Made by a program: the position numbers and the translations under genes | The notes under the pieces: model-generated | Databases searched by the model: none | What the model was told of the DNA's origin: nothing | Seen by the model: only the letters and a program-made list of their open reading frames with translations | Shown: one piece after another, positions 11,801-24,700 of the stretch | Position numbering within the stretch: the first letter of the stretch is position 1 | How the letters are laid out: every line of letters starts with the position of its first letter | NCBI GenBank assembly: GCA_963675135.1 | Contig: OY776129.1 | Coordinates: forward strand, 61,691,028 to 61,755,027 | Direction of reading: 5' to 3' | Length of the DNA stretch: 64,000 nt | From: Galeopsis tetrahit | Lineage: Eukaryota > Streptophyta > Magnoliopsida > Lamiales > Lamiaceae

Positions 11801-14800
11801 AAAAAGACCTCTCGGCGTTCTTTTATGGGGTATTTCACCGGACAACCCCAATTTCCTTTATTCTTCATGCAAATGTGTGCAATGGTTAAGCCTTGCTTGT
11901 ATGTTTTTCTGATGTGCAGGATTATGAAGAAGGGGCGACGGGGAAGTACTAATCAAGACCTGGAGCCAGATTTCAGAATGGAAGACTACGATGAAGAAGA
12001 TGAGAAGGAGAACGGCTTTTCTTCGGACAGTGATGATGGCAGGCCGGATAGTGTGGATGACAAAGTAAGGAAGAAGGAGATGAGAAAGGGTATTGATTTG
12101 GCCACAACTCTTGAGCGTATAGAGAAGAATTTTGTCATTACTGATCCAAGGCTTCCTGATAATCCCATTGTAAGCAAATTAATTAGCATCATTTTGGGCA
12201 TAGAGTTAGTTCATTGAAATCGAGCTTTTATCTAATGAAAATTAATTGATGTTGTTCCTAGATATTTGCTTCTGATAGTTTCTTGGAGTTGACAGAGTAT
12301 AGTCGAGAAGAAATCTTGGGTAGAAATTGCAGGTATAACTATGTTTTGGTTTCTCTCCTTTGCAATTGATACATTAAAGTTTTAAAAACTGGATAGAATT
12401 ATGAGAGAGACTTAAGACTACCTTATTATTTGTGTTTACAGATTTCTTCAGGGGCCTGAAACTGATCCTGCAACTGTTAGGAAAATAAGAGATGCCATTG
12501 ATAACCAGAAAGAGGTCACAGTCCAGCTCATCAACTATACTAAAACTGGTATGTTTTGGTTTACTATAATTCTCTATTTGGAGATGCATTTTTAGTATAT
12601 GTGATATATTAAGCTGTACTATATACAGTTTTCGTTCTGTTCTAGTAAGCTGATTTTTTTCAACGTATGCCCATATTTCTAATAAATCACAGGCAAAAAG
12701 TTCTGGAATTTGTTTCATCTCCAGCCTATGCGTGACCAAAAGGTATGCCGTATGCGTTCACAAGACATTTCTGATTCGTAGTTTGCTGCTTGTGAATTTG
12801 CCATTGGAATTAAAAATTTAATCCATTATTACGTGGTTCTATTTGTTTAAATAGGGAGAAGTGCAGTATTTTATTGGGGTTCAACTCGATGGAAGTGAAC
12901 ATGTAGAGCCACTTCATAACTGTATTCCCGAGGCCACAGCGAACGAAAGTGCAGTACTGGTGATTATCTTTGCTCTAATTTTTGTTTCTCCTCAATCTCA
13001 ATGGATTATTATTTTTAGTTGTTTATGATGCCCAGTTTCATTTCATTTGAGTTGACATCGAAGTCCATTTATTGTTTAAGTGCAGTGGATAAATCGATAA
13101 ACTGAATAATTTTCTAAAGTTGATGAAAACTCAAGTTTGGATTTTTATAACAAAAATCAACTTTGGATGAAACAATATTGGTTGGTTCATTTTCAGGTAA
13201 AAGAAACTGCTGCAAACGTTGACGACGCTGTGAGAGAGCTTCCAGATGCCAATACGGTAAAACCAAGTAGTTTATTAATAGCTTTGATTTTTTCTTTTCT
13301 TTCTCTTTTTGGGGTCTTTGACATAAAGTAGAAGCTCATGATTTAGTTTAATTCAACCTGCAGAAACCAGAGGACTTGTGGAAAAATCACTCGAAAGCTG
13401 TTCACCCGAAGCCCCATAGGAAGGATAGCCCTTCCTGGAAAGCTATTCAACAGGTAAAGTTTTTGTATAACTCAGATTTTGGTTTCTTGAAATTGTTAAA
13501 ATGATGCATTTTTAGTCCTACATTGACAAGGTTGCAAGATTTTTGCATGTACTGCTCATGGGAGCTGCCGAAATTTCATGTAGCAACCGGACTAACATCG
13601 TTTGTGTGGCATAATGAGACCTAAACATATTAATTTCAATAAAAAATCACAAATTAATTATCATCTTAAAACAAAAAATTGTCAATATAGGACTAACATT
13701 GCAACATTTTGGAAGTTATGGGACTTAATTCAGAAAAGTGATTCGTATGAGACAAAAATCGCTAACACCCAATAAGTATGCGACCAATTTTGCAATTTAC
13801 TCTGTGATCTCCAAACATGCACGTGTATACATTGTATGTATGCACATTTCTCATGAAGTATATGTCATTACTTTATGAAGTTAGGTCTGATTACATAGAA
13901 GTGTTCCTAAAATAGAGTATTTATTTTTCTTACTGAAGGTTCACCCCACGTGTTCTTCCGACACTGAGTGACGGTTTAAGATACTGTTTTAGTCAATACA
14001 TATTGATATGCATGTCTTTTGTGGTTGATCCTTTGATACATTGATTTTGAAATCATTCTAATGATTGCTTGGCAACTATCATCAGTCATGCAGTAATCTC
14101 ATGACTGAAGGTTTGAACATGCATGCTTCTGTATTTTTAGCTTACACTAGATGCTTTTATTAAATTCTACTGCATTCTTGATCTTATGGATCTTTTATGT
14201 GCTTGTGTTTCTTTCATTTTCAGATTGCAGATAATGGAGAAGAGTTAAGCTTGAAACATTTTAAGCCAATAAAACCACTCGGATCTGGTGATACAGGAAG
14301 GTATGCGTTTTACTCTGATATGTTATATCATAACTATAAATCTATAACAATGTTTCAACTTTTTTGCCATTATCTGCAGCCCATCATGTTTTGCATCTTC
14401 ACTAAATTCTATCTTACAGAATGTCATGATGATGCCATATAAATTACTGGAGCTTCTTCTACTTTTTATTTAAGCTAAAAAGACATATTCCAGTCACAGA
14501 TTCGCATGCCTTACCTCCTATGCTCCTTTACAAGATATATTGTGAAAATCTTCACAAAATAGATATAGACATTGACTTGGAACTGTTTGATATCCTTGCA
14601 GTGTGCACCTGGTAGAGTTATGTGGCACAGGACAATTCTTTGCCATGAAAGCAATGGACAAGGGCATAATGCTCAACAGAAACAAGGTATAAGCTGAATA
14701 TATATATACGCACACACATACACACACCCACACAAATTGACACAATGTATAATGATTATAGTTTTCAATATGATACTTAACATCATGACATTGCTTTCCA

Positions 14801-17800
14801 GGTGAACTTCTGAATGCAAATAGTGATACTTGACTATGGCAGAGTTTCTTTCAGTATTTGGTTTTAATTATGACCTATGTTGTCCTAGAGTAGTTCCTTG
14901 TGAATGGTTGATAACTTAACATAAAGCAGATAGCAAACTGAATCATGATTTTTAGGTATATTATTGTAAAAACTGAAATATATTTGACTGGGATCTTAAC
15001 ATTCATTTCCTGGTGTACATTTTAAAGTTTTGTTCTTATTTAATTTGTCTACTTTGCTCTATTGGTATTGAATTAATTTCACCATAATTCAACGACACTT
15101 ATGCATCTTACAATCCTGCAGGTCCACAGAGCTTGTGCAGAAAGAGAGATCCTAGACATGTTGGACCACCCTTTTCTTCCTGCACTCTATGCTTCATTTC
15201 AGGTTAGATAAAGAAAGTAAATTTCTGCATTGGCACATGTCTCTATTAATTAATTGACTTCATTGGATTGGTTAACAAATTATTCTCATGAAAGCAAAAT
15301 TTATTTTCACTGTGGAAATCAATGTACGGTAACTACATAAATGTATATCATCCTTATGTTTCAACATAATTTCATCATTTTATGCATTCTGAGTGCATGG
15401 ATTATTTATTGTACCTTATGCTTGGTACCTTTATTCCTTGAAACTTTTGACTAATTGTTCATTCAAATTGATTTACAGACCAAAACTCATATCTGTTTGA
15501 TTACTGATTACTGCCCTGGTGGAGAGCTCTTTCTCCTTCTCGACAGGCAGCCAACAAAAGTTCTAAAAGAAGATTCTGCAAGGTACATATATAGTTTCTC
15601 TATAATTGGTATGAAAATGTGAAAAAGGTTCATCTCAAAGCCAACTTTTATATAATTCTTACTTGATCATTATCATATTATCTGTGATGGATTATTTCAT
15701 TGTGTTCTAGAAGTGTATTCTCTTGTTCTCCAATACTCATTTAGTGTTATAATTCAATTTCCACATAGAATTGTTCCAGTTTTTTGTAATGATTTAAACT
15801 TTGATCTCTGATGTATTTATGTTTAAGATTTAAATCCCAACCCAATTTTCAAGCACTTGCCTGTCATGGATGCTGATGGTTGACTATTTTGATTCTTTAA
15901 GATGCTTCATACATTTAAACATCAATTCTTAATACATCAGTTACAGATGAGAATTCCCATCTGGTTGGCTGTAAATACGTGATTACTGTTATGTTTCTGA
16001 TGATGCATATTGATAGTGGAAGTGATATAAGGTTGTTTTTTCTTGTAGATTTTATGCTGCTGAAGTCGTAGTAGCACTAGAGTATCTTCACTGCCAAGGT
16101 AATGGTTTACAATTTTATCCATGCAAATTGAGAATTAAGACAGAACCCAAATTATCTTTTGCTTACAGAGTATTTCAATGAATGTTTACAGAAGAGAGAT
16201 TTCATCTTCTGTATGTTGTAATCATACCTTTCTTGCTGCAGGTATAATCTACAGGGATTTAAAACCGGAAAATGTTTTACTTCAAAACAATGGGCATGTT
16301 GCTTTGACGGATTTTGATTTGTCCTGTTTGACATCTTGCAAGCCACAGGTGAGTCTTCATTTATTACTGTAATATACGTTGTATCCGAATACGACACATA
16401 ATCAATTGACACATACTGAGTATAATGTACAATTTGCAGCTTTTGATTCCAGCGATAAATGAAAAGAAGAAAAATCATAAAAGCCAACAGGCTCCAATTT
16501 TTATGGCAGAACCAATGAGAGCATCAAATTCTTTTGTTGGTACTGAAGAATACATAGCTCCGGTTAGTGTCTTCTGCAACTGTGGATTCATAATTTGTTT
16601 TCGTTTCCTTATTCCCTATGTTTTGTCTCTGGAGTTTTAGTCATATACCATCATATCATATCTATAGGTCATAGCTGATATTGTTTCTAATTAAGCATTT
16701 TTCACTGCTGACTTGTTAGATGGTTTGTTTCAAACAGGAAATCATTGCTGGAGCAGGTCATACTAGTGCAGTGGACTGGTGGGCTCTCGGTAATATTTAT
16801 TTCTGTGATTAAACTTTTTCTTTTCGAAATTGTTTTTCCAATTTGAACCACGATTTTAAGAACGTGTTTTTGTTTTAATCACTTTATAGAATCTATGCTT
16901 TGTCTTAGTGTAAGGCAAAAGCTCTTGAAATACACATGCATTAATATTTAAAGAAGAGTTAAATCAGTGAGAGAAATGAGAAAACATATGCCTGTGAAAG
17001 ATTAATCTACGGACTTCTATTTGAATTGAATTTCTCTGCTGTAACTATCAAAGTGAGGCTTACTTGCTGATCTCGACTGATCTCTTTTTGTTTATAGGAA
17101 TCCTTTTATATGAAATGCTTTATGGATACACACCATTCAGGGGAAAGACAAGGCAGAAGACATTTGCAAACATTCTTCACAAGGATTTAAAGTTTCCAAG
17201 AAATAAAGAGGTGATCCTTTAATTTTATATCATACTGAACATGATGGTGTAAAATATATTTTTTTTAAATATAGTTTCTCACTCTATACAAAAATGTACA
17301 TAAACAAGGGCCACACTTGAATTGATGTTCTCAAAAAAAATAAAAAAATACAATGAGACTAATAAAGCCACTTCTACTCAACGATATTCAAATGATTTAT
17401 CTACTGTAAAATCTGTAAGAGAATGCTAATAAAATCTGCCCTGCTACAGGTTAGTCTCCAAGCAAAGCAGTTAATGTATCGATTGCTCCACAGAGACCCC
17501 AAAAACAGACTAGGATCACGAGAAGGGGCGAACGAAGTTAAGCAGCACCCATTTTTCCGGGGTATGAATTGGGCCCTAGTTCGTTGCATGGTAATCACAC
17601 AAACTCTGGTTGTCATTTATCAAATATATTTTCCAGCAATTGGAATCTCTTTTTATTTAGAGTAGCAGCATTAGTTCCTTGAGGTAAAATGATTTGAGAG
17701 ACCTAAACCACTTAACGTGATTTATGCTTCCCAAGTACTACACGTACTAATATGTCTGCAAATCCTTCAGAATCCTCCTGCACTTGATGCTCCACTTTTC

Positions 17801-17860
17801 GACGGGAAGGAACCTGATGTAGATCCTGGACTAGACGATTTGCAAAAGAATATCTTCTAA
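8898..17860 (+). CDS. PHOT1: Phototropin 1, blue-light receptor kinase (23 exons, 1002 aa)
   Basis: Plasma-membrane blue-light receptor: light forms an FMN-cysteine adduct that releases a C-terminal AGC-VIII Ser/Thr kinase, driving phototropism, chloroplast movement and stomatal opening. LOV1 and LOV2 both read GRNCRF, with adduct cysteines at residues 236 and 524. The kinase has the GSGDTG loop (~680), Lys704, RDLKPEN with Asp800, DFD instead of DFG at 818-820, and activation-loop Ser859/Ser861 in RASNS. Length and numbering track Arabidopsis PHOT1 (996 aa, LOV2 Cys512). Exons: 8898-9429, 9498-9672, 10169-10351, 10939-11030, 11559-11829, 11920-12169, 12262-12332, 12442-12548, 12693-12742, 12855-12959, 13197-13256, 13364-13453, 14224-14300, 14602-14686, 15122-15202, 15479-15582, 16049-16098, 16242-16348, 16440-16562, 16738-16789, 17098-17210, 17450-17590, 17771-17860. 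All introns are GT-AG and the frame closes. The start opens the PHOT1-like N terminus (LPRDPRGSLEVFNP). PHOT1 is chosen over PHOT2 by length and the long N-terminal and inter-LOV regions. Confidence 0.97.
10588..10608. repeat. (CT)n microsatellite in phototropin intron 3
   Basis: A run of about ten CT units lies in the third intron. It is a simple repeat with no other visible role. Confidence 0.85.
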
Positions 17861-18120
17861 AAGGTACTTTCATAATCGTTTTTTTTTTTTTTTTGATAAG
17901 ATCGTTTTCTATTTTCTTTTTCATATTGCGTAACATATTCTTTTTAAGAGAATTCATATTCACATCTACCCATTATTACATTTTCATATAGGAGATGAAT
18001 GATACAATTACTGAAGTTGTGAGGCTGAACTTTTACTGATTTGTTCTGCATTCTGCGGTCGATCCTTATACCGAATCTGATCCCAATGATCTTCCTGAGA
18101 ATCTTGAGGCCTCTCCTTTT

Positions 18121-18222
18121 TCTTTTTGCATGCTGTACTTTGTATCTGAGAGTTTCTTTTTGCATGCTGTACTTTGTATCTGAAAGTTTCTTTTTGCATG
18201 CTGTATTTTTGTATTTGAAAGT
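18121..18222 (+). repeat. 34-bp tandem repeat, three copies, in the phototropin 3' region
   Basis: Units beginning tctttttgcatgctgtactt start at 18121, 18155 and 18189, an exact 34-bp period with few substitutions in the third copy. They lie 261-362 bases after the phototropin stop codon, so they probably fall in the 3' UTR or just beyond it. Each copy contains GCATGC. Confidence 0.9.
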
Positions 18223-19193
18223 TGTGAAATAGTTTGCTGTTTTTTATTGTAATTTGAATTTGTTGTAATCCAGGTTGGTTTGTACATTGTAAAGATGTAC
18301 AATAGTATTGTTGATTAATGTTTTTAAACACCTATGCATGTGTCGCATTTTTTAAGAGATGTAATTTTTATATTTTATGCAATTTTATGAATCATGAAGA
18401 TTATCTGTGTGTTGTTTAATAGAATCTTTCAACATAAGCAAATATCTGACGCCTAAAATTGGGTTTTATGAGGATGATATTTAAATTGTCTTTTTTTTTT
18501 TTTAAAACTACGGAGTACTTTGCATTTGTCCTTGTTTTGTATAAATGGTTAAACAAAGTAATGAACCCTTATTTTGTTAAAAAAATGTTTTTAGAGCCTT
18601 TTTAGGTCATTGAACTTTCATTCTTTAATTGGAATGTGAGGAACTACAATGTCACGAATGTTTGCACCCACCATTTTGATAAATACACCTATTTATTTGA
18701 GTTGAGTGTATTCATTATTTTTAGTTTAGGTATTTAAACAAGAAATATGGTGATATTATGAAAAGGGAAAAGTAAAAGAGTAGACTAAATTAACCAACAA
18801 AATAACAAGGCTCAAAACTGACCAGAACACAATCAATTGTAAAACCAAAAATAGTAGTAGAACCCAAACTTGAGTCATGCAATGCAATGCAACGACCTTC
18901 AACTATGAGCAAGGAAAACCTAGGCATAATTCCTAGGTTTTTTTACCTAAAAGGGATTTATATTAACAAGTCGTGAGGAAGAGAAGAGAAGAATTATATA
19001 TATATATAAGTGGGTCGGGTCGAAAAAGGGGAGAGTGCCGTGCATATGAGGCTTTGATGTAATAAAACAATCCAATCTAATGCATAACAATATACTCATA
19101 GTGAATGTAACCGAAAGTTGGTTTACGATTGATGATCAGATCATAGTACACAAAACACGTAAGCACCATGAATAAAAATCAGGTGTTGTACAT
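18223..19193. other. Convergent 3' intergenic region
   Basis: This is the gap between the two tail-to-tail genes. AT-rich sequence probably provides the poly(A) signals of both. A small inverted repeat, cctagg-cataatt-cctagg, lies at about 18919-18937. No gene is seen. Confidence 0.5.
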
Positions 19194-22100
19194 TTAGAAG
19201 TTTTCTTTATGAAAATGGAAACGTGTGGACGAGTTCATGGAGAATTCCTGGCAAAGTTTCATCAGCGGTTTCGTAAGCGCTGGACTTCCACAGTAGAACA
19301 CACCTGCAATTGCAATGCAATGCTCAAATTTTACTAACCAACTTCCACCTATTATTATATACTAGTATATCAAATCTTAATCTTTTCATTTTTTCTTACC
19401 TATCCGAGTAGAAGGGTGTGCACTAGTTAAATTAGTGAACACCTTTCTCCAGTTGGGGCGTGCAAAATGCGTCCGTATCTGCAAAATCAAAACTATTCAT
19501 TTCAGTTATCCCTTCAAATAATCTTGCATGTACGTCGTTATTTAGATGAATGACACGTATAGTTACCCTGCTTTCTGAGACGACGTCTACTCCATTTTTA
19601 GCATGGTGCAGCGACTGCACCATTGCTATAAGCGCAGACCGAGCATCTCCTTCCTCGTACACACTTGTTAAGTAGTTGTGCATTTCTACCACTTGCTGCA
19701 AAGAAAAATTCAACAAACTTTTGTAAGGAAAATCTTCAACATCAGAACAGAGTAGTGTTGATGTTGCAAGCCTACGTTACGATCATATTCTGCAATGTCG
19801 TCCATAACGCCTTTAAACCAGTCGAAAGATCCTTGTTCCCTCGTCACCCAATAGAAGTATGCTCTCTCTGGTCCATTCTTACCACCAAGTGGATCACCTC
19901 CTGTCATTGCCTAAAACACAATTTCAAATCTATTTAGTTTCTACTTTGGTCTACTTCTATTTTACCTCCTACTTTTACACATACCGATCTTGATTCGTCA
20001 TTCACTATATCCTTGATTATGCTGATGAATGGGGTGGCTCCAATGCCTAAGCCCACCAGCAGAAGGATGTCGTATTTCTTGTAGTTCTGGGCCGGTGCAC
20101 CATAAGGCCCCTTCACCACGATTCCTGGGAATCTAGTAATACAATGAATGCATGAGATATATATATAATGTTCAAAACATAGCTAAAGGCCTAATGTTTC
20201 TCACTCTTGTGGAATTTCTGTGTATGCCTTGGTTTCCATTCTGACTAGATTGCCCCTGTTTGGCTTTGAAGTTTGTTCACAGGCCTTTGCAAAGCGGTTC
20301 TTGAGCTCTGTCGTCCAGTCGCCTAATGTGCGTATGTGGACACTTAGGTAGTCGTCGTCTGGTGCAGAAGTTATCGAAAATGGATGCCTGTAATGTGATT
20401 TTGTAAAAATTCTAGGACAATGGCAACAAGATGTTTTTGTTTTTTTTTAAATAAAAAATAATTACCATTCAAAATTTGATATATCAGGACACTTGACAAA
20501 AAGGTACATTCCACTCTTGTATTTGAATCCAGGAGGTTTGCTCATGTAAAGGGCTAACACATTTCCAGTGTATATAACAGCCTGCCATTTCCAAATCAGT
20601 AAAAAACCATTCTGTCAATTCTTGCTGCAATAAAAAAGCAAGAAATCTTGTCAATATTTATTACCTTAATGATATCGACTTTATAGTTTCGATCATATAA
20701 TGTGAGGATTCTTTCACTGGTGTAGGCCAGCATTGGCACTGCAACATACATCCATGTCTGTCAAAAAAACAAATTAATCAAGTCTCTAAATCAAGAAAAG
20801 AAGACAAGTAAAATTAAGTTGGCATTTGCATACCGTCTTCTTGTACCATTCTCTGGTGATGAATATAAAGTAACCATGGATGATCAAGAGGACATAAACA
20901 AGGGCCAACAAATGATGAGCATACCAAAAGGAATTAAAGCCTGCCAAATGATGAAAAGGCCAAGGCAACTTAACCACATTCCTCCTAAACGAATGAGTGG
21001 CCAAAGTGAAGGAATAAAGCATGATAATCACCATCAAAATCCCAGTAATGCCAACAGTAGTTCCTGCTAAATCCAAGTAACTGGGCTGATGATACGCAAA
21101 TGCTGGTCCAAAAATGGAGTCAAACTGATTCTTGGGGCACGACGTTAGCCTCACAAAGTTGCAAGAACAATGCATAAGGATGTGGACAGCTGACCCAATA
21201 AGTATCCCCAATGCGATCATTTTGTGGAAGTTAATGTTGTCGTCAAAAGGGATGACTTTACCGAGAATAGACTCTCTGAGCATAGTTAGCGTTCGTCTAC
21301 AAACAGGTAAGAGAATGAGAGCCATATTGAACTTAACCGTCTCTGCTGCTGCTTTAGCAAAGCATAAGCAATACCCCATCACTTGAAACGCGTCTATGTG
21401 TTTAAACTGATTGAATTTCCAAGTGAAGAGTAAGATGTTTACGAGTAACCATAGTGCCAGAACCCATAATCTTTTCCAGTTCTCATAGAATCTCTCCGTG
21501 TTTTTGGACAGGAATTTGCTGATTGGTGTTCTGTATTCCTTTGGGATCATTGTTCTTGCTAGTGTTTCAGTTTTCTTGCACGATTTCTTCGCTTCTTCCG
21601 TCCCTACCATCCCTCTTAATAGAGCTTCAAGTTGCCACATCTGTTTAAAAGAATAAAACATTTTGAATTTCCTCAAGCAATAAACAAGAAATTAATGGCC
21701 TTACTTACCTCTATATATCCTTTTTGATCCGGATCCAACTCTTCCATGATCAAAGAAGCATATGTTGATGCATGTTGCTTGAATTTCGCCAGCTTATTCG
21801 CGGAAGCGCTCATTACTAAAACCTTGATACAAATTTGACACAAATATAAATAAGATTGAAGAATTAAACAGCTACTGAAATCAATTTGAATATCCTCACC
21901 TCTTTAACCTCATCTTCTGATAATTTCCCATCACCATTCTTATCACACCTGCAAATTAATCACCAAATCACATCATATTATAACTAGTATATCATACTTC
22001 ACTTTAATTATTATCCAACTTCAATTTCTTCATCTTACATATCAAAGAAAATATGCAGCCTAGTATCCAAATCATGGTTAGTCATATCTTCCCAAAATTC

Positions 22101-22636
22101 CCTCAGCTGTTGTAAAGCTATCCCATTTTCCGTCTCCACGTTCCTACGTCTCGCCAGCGCATCAAACAACTCCCCAGCAAATTCCTTGCTGTCTCCCAGA
22201 CCTTTTCACAAACACCATAAGATCATCAACTAAAATGTCAAAAAAAAAAAAAAACAGAGAATTCTTTTCTTTTCTACAAAAAAATTAAGTAAATACCAAT
22301 GCAGACCCCAAATTTATCCTTAAAAAGCCTTCCATCAACCACATTCTGATTAAAACGCTTCTCGATTTGCTTCCACGCGTCCTCCTCCTTCCCCGTCGTC
22401 GTTCTATCAAGGAATCGAAGGCTCATTAGGCCTCTTTTTGCACCTGATTCCATTCTTCCCATCTTACGGGCAGGATTAGTCGGGACTTGATTGTTCGTCG
22501 TCTTGATACTACTTGTTCTCCTCTTCAAATTTCTTGGAGAAGCCATTATTTTTTCTTCTTCCATTGCTACATTATCCATGCTGTCAATCTGTATTTTCTC
22601 GAGAACCCATTCTGTAGAAGAGTCCTCGGAAGCCAT
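19194..22636 (-). CDS. Respiratory burst oxidase (RBOH, NADPH oxidase; 13 exons, 821 aa)
   Basis: Plasma-membrane NADPH oxidase that moves electrons from cytosolic NADPH through FAD and two hemes to apoplastic O2, making superoxide. N-terminal EF hands: a canonical loop at Asp170-Glu181 (DKNGDGKLSEDE) and a weaker second one near residue 214. The ferric-reductase core (about 260-495) has paired histidines (HILMH, AHHLL). FAD motif HPFSIT is at 562-567; NADPH motifs GPYGAP and GLGIGATP are at 630-635 and 649-656. The C terminus is FHFHKENF, the family signature. Exons in transcript order: 22636-22297, 22201-22039, 21948-21900, 21822-21709, 21640-20834, 20757-20665, 20581-20466, 20387-20205, 20132-19985, 19910-19776, 19695-19567, 19478-19400, 19303-19194. 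All introns are GT-AG and the frame closes. The length is short for the family (often 840-950 aa). C-terminal wording such as SESRIRTHFARPNWRKVF seems nearest the pollen RBOHH/RBOHJ clade, recalled rather than computed. Confidence 0.96.
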
Positions 22637-23021
22637 TTTTTTTTTTTCTGATTTCCGAGATTTTCTTGTTAATAAGATTTATGTTGAAAAGATTGCAAGA
22701 ATTTTGTGTATGGATTAATGCAGATATTAGGCGGAGAAAAGGGAAGAAGATTACAAAGGAAAAGGGGGAGAGGAGAGTTAGTTAAATTAGTTATTCTATT
22801 TTCACAATTTTTGTTTGTGCTGCAGTCATGTGATTAAGTGTTTTTCGTGGCAACATATTTTAATATTTATTTGGTTGACGATTTAAATGTCAATATTATT
22901 TATTTCACACTACCTACTCAATAATGATTATCTACTTTAATTTTAATTTAATAGTAGTGGAAATTTCCCTATTTTAATTTGGAAAGATGTACATGCGACT
23001 CTATCAACTATTATCTCATGA
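22637..23021 (-). other. RBOH upstream region
   Basis: This is the presumed promoter and leader of the RBOH gene. A poly-A/T tract lies directly at the start codon side (22637-22648). No confident TATA box or named element was found. The fold-back MITE begins at 23031, about 395 bp from the start codon. Confidence 0.4.
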
Positions 23022-24083
23022 AAAGGTAAAGGGTGGGGCTATTAACCCCCATAAAATGTTATGCATACCCCATTATTTTAAAGACAAAAATAGATATGCA
23101 TAAAATGACTAAGTAATCCTTATATAATTAAAGAGTAAAATAATCTGAAAAATATAATTAAAATATGAAAATATTTTGAAAAGGTCAACAAAATATTTAA
23201 AATAATAAATCAATTAATTTTAAAAAAAAAACTGAGAAGATTTAATGAAATCTGAAAATATTCAGAAATAAATAAAAATAATCAAATAAAAAATTTAAAA
23301 ATCAATTAAAGATAAATAAAACCATAAAAATATTTAATAAATTTGATAAACTGTAAAAAAAAAATTAAATTAAAAAACAATTGAAAAATTAAAAATTAAT
23401 ATAAAACGATAAATAAATCAAAAAAATATATTTAAAAAAATCATCTAATTTTTTTAAAATTAATTAAGTTTTGAAGATTTAGTTGAGTTTTTAATATTTT
23501 TAAATTTTTTTGTAGGCTTAATTTATTTTTGAAGATTTTTATTTTATATTTGATTTTTTTAATTTAGTATTTTTTTTTTAAGATTGAATTTATTTTTCTT
23601 TCTCTTATTTATTTAGTTTATCAAAATTTCGAATTCTTAAATTGATGTTTTTAATTTAGTTATTTTTAAATTTTATTTAATTTATTTAATTTTGTTCAGA
23701 TTTAATTAAAAATCAATTTAATTATTTTAAAATTTTAGTTGATTTTCATAACGTTTAAATTTTTTTAAATGATTTTTTTCATTCAAATATTTTTTTTAAT
23801 ATTTATTTGATTTTTTAAAATATTTTTCAACTTTTATTTTTTTCGGATGATATTTTTTTTTAAAAATTTATACAGTATATTTTTAAGATTTAATTAATTT
23901 TAATAATGTTATTTTGGTGTTTATTTAATTTGTATTTTGTTTTATGTGTTAAAAGGGCAAATAGGAAAGAATTGGGGTATGTTTAGTAATAAAAATGAAT
24001 TTTTAAATTTTAATGGGGTGTGTTTAACATTTGGGGTATGAATAACATTTTATGGGGTGTTAATAGCCCCACCCAAAGGTAAA
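23022..24083. mobile_element. Fold-back MITE with 9-bp target duplication (Mutator-like)
   Basis: The 1044-bp element (23031-24074) starts GGGTGGGGCTATTAACCCCC and ends with its imperfect inverse (GGGGTGTTAATAGCCCCACCC). The terminal repeat covers about 40 bp per side. The exact 9-bp direct repeat aaaggtaaa flanks it (23022-23030, 24075-24083), the size made by Mutator-like transposases. The left interior is A-rich and the right interior T-rich, as if the whole element were a decayed long inverted repeat. No ORF is present. Confidence 0.8.
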
Positions 24084-24530
24084 CTGTTAATTTTTTTTTT
24101 AGGGATTAAATTTTTTCTAGTCCATTAAGTTACCACAATTTTGATTTTAGTCCACACGATTATCACTTTTTGAATTTAGTCCATTAGGTTTCATAAAATT
24201 TTGAATTTAGTCCAGTTACCTGCTATCGAAGGTTTCGTAGCAGGTAACCGCCACGTGGCATTTTATTTTTAATTTATTTTTAAATACGGGGCGGGGCGGG
24301 TAACTAAAAAACGAGCCGGGTGATCCAGGTAATTAAAATACGGGTGGATGGATTAGCACGGTAAAAATCTATTTCACAATAAAAAAAAATCAAGAGTCCC
24401 CAAATCCCAAAAAACCTAATTTCTTCAAAATCCACGGGAAAATTCTGAGAAGGTGGAGAATGAGACTTCGTGAAACAAGCAAAAACGAAGAATCACCACC
24501 CATATACAGTATGATTCTCGATTTTTTTTT

Positions 24531-24700
24531 TTATTGTGTGTGTTTCTGCGTGTGAGTGTGTGTTTCTGTGTGTAGGTGTGTGTGCGTGTAATATTGGATT
24601 TTCTATGTGATTGTGTGTTTCTTTGTGTGCGTTTATGTGTGCGTGTAAAATATGATTGTGTGTGTTGATGTGTGAGTGTGTGTTTCTGTGTGTGAGTGTC
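24531..24700. repeat. GT-rich imperfect microsatellite
   Basis: Irregular repeats of tgtgtgtttctgtgtgtgag lie just inside the left TIR of the MULE, in what would be the transposase leader. The sequence is low in complexity and non-coding. Confidence 0.7.

Noticed and set aside
13454..14223. Possible inserted element in phototropin intron 12
   Set aside because: Phrases such as tttttagtccta and gaccaattttgcaattta look like MULE-type ends, but I found no paired TIR or target duplication.
18008..18331. 107-codon minus-strand ORF
   Set aside because: It is produced by the 34-bp tandem repeat in the phototropin 3' region; no family is recognisable.
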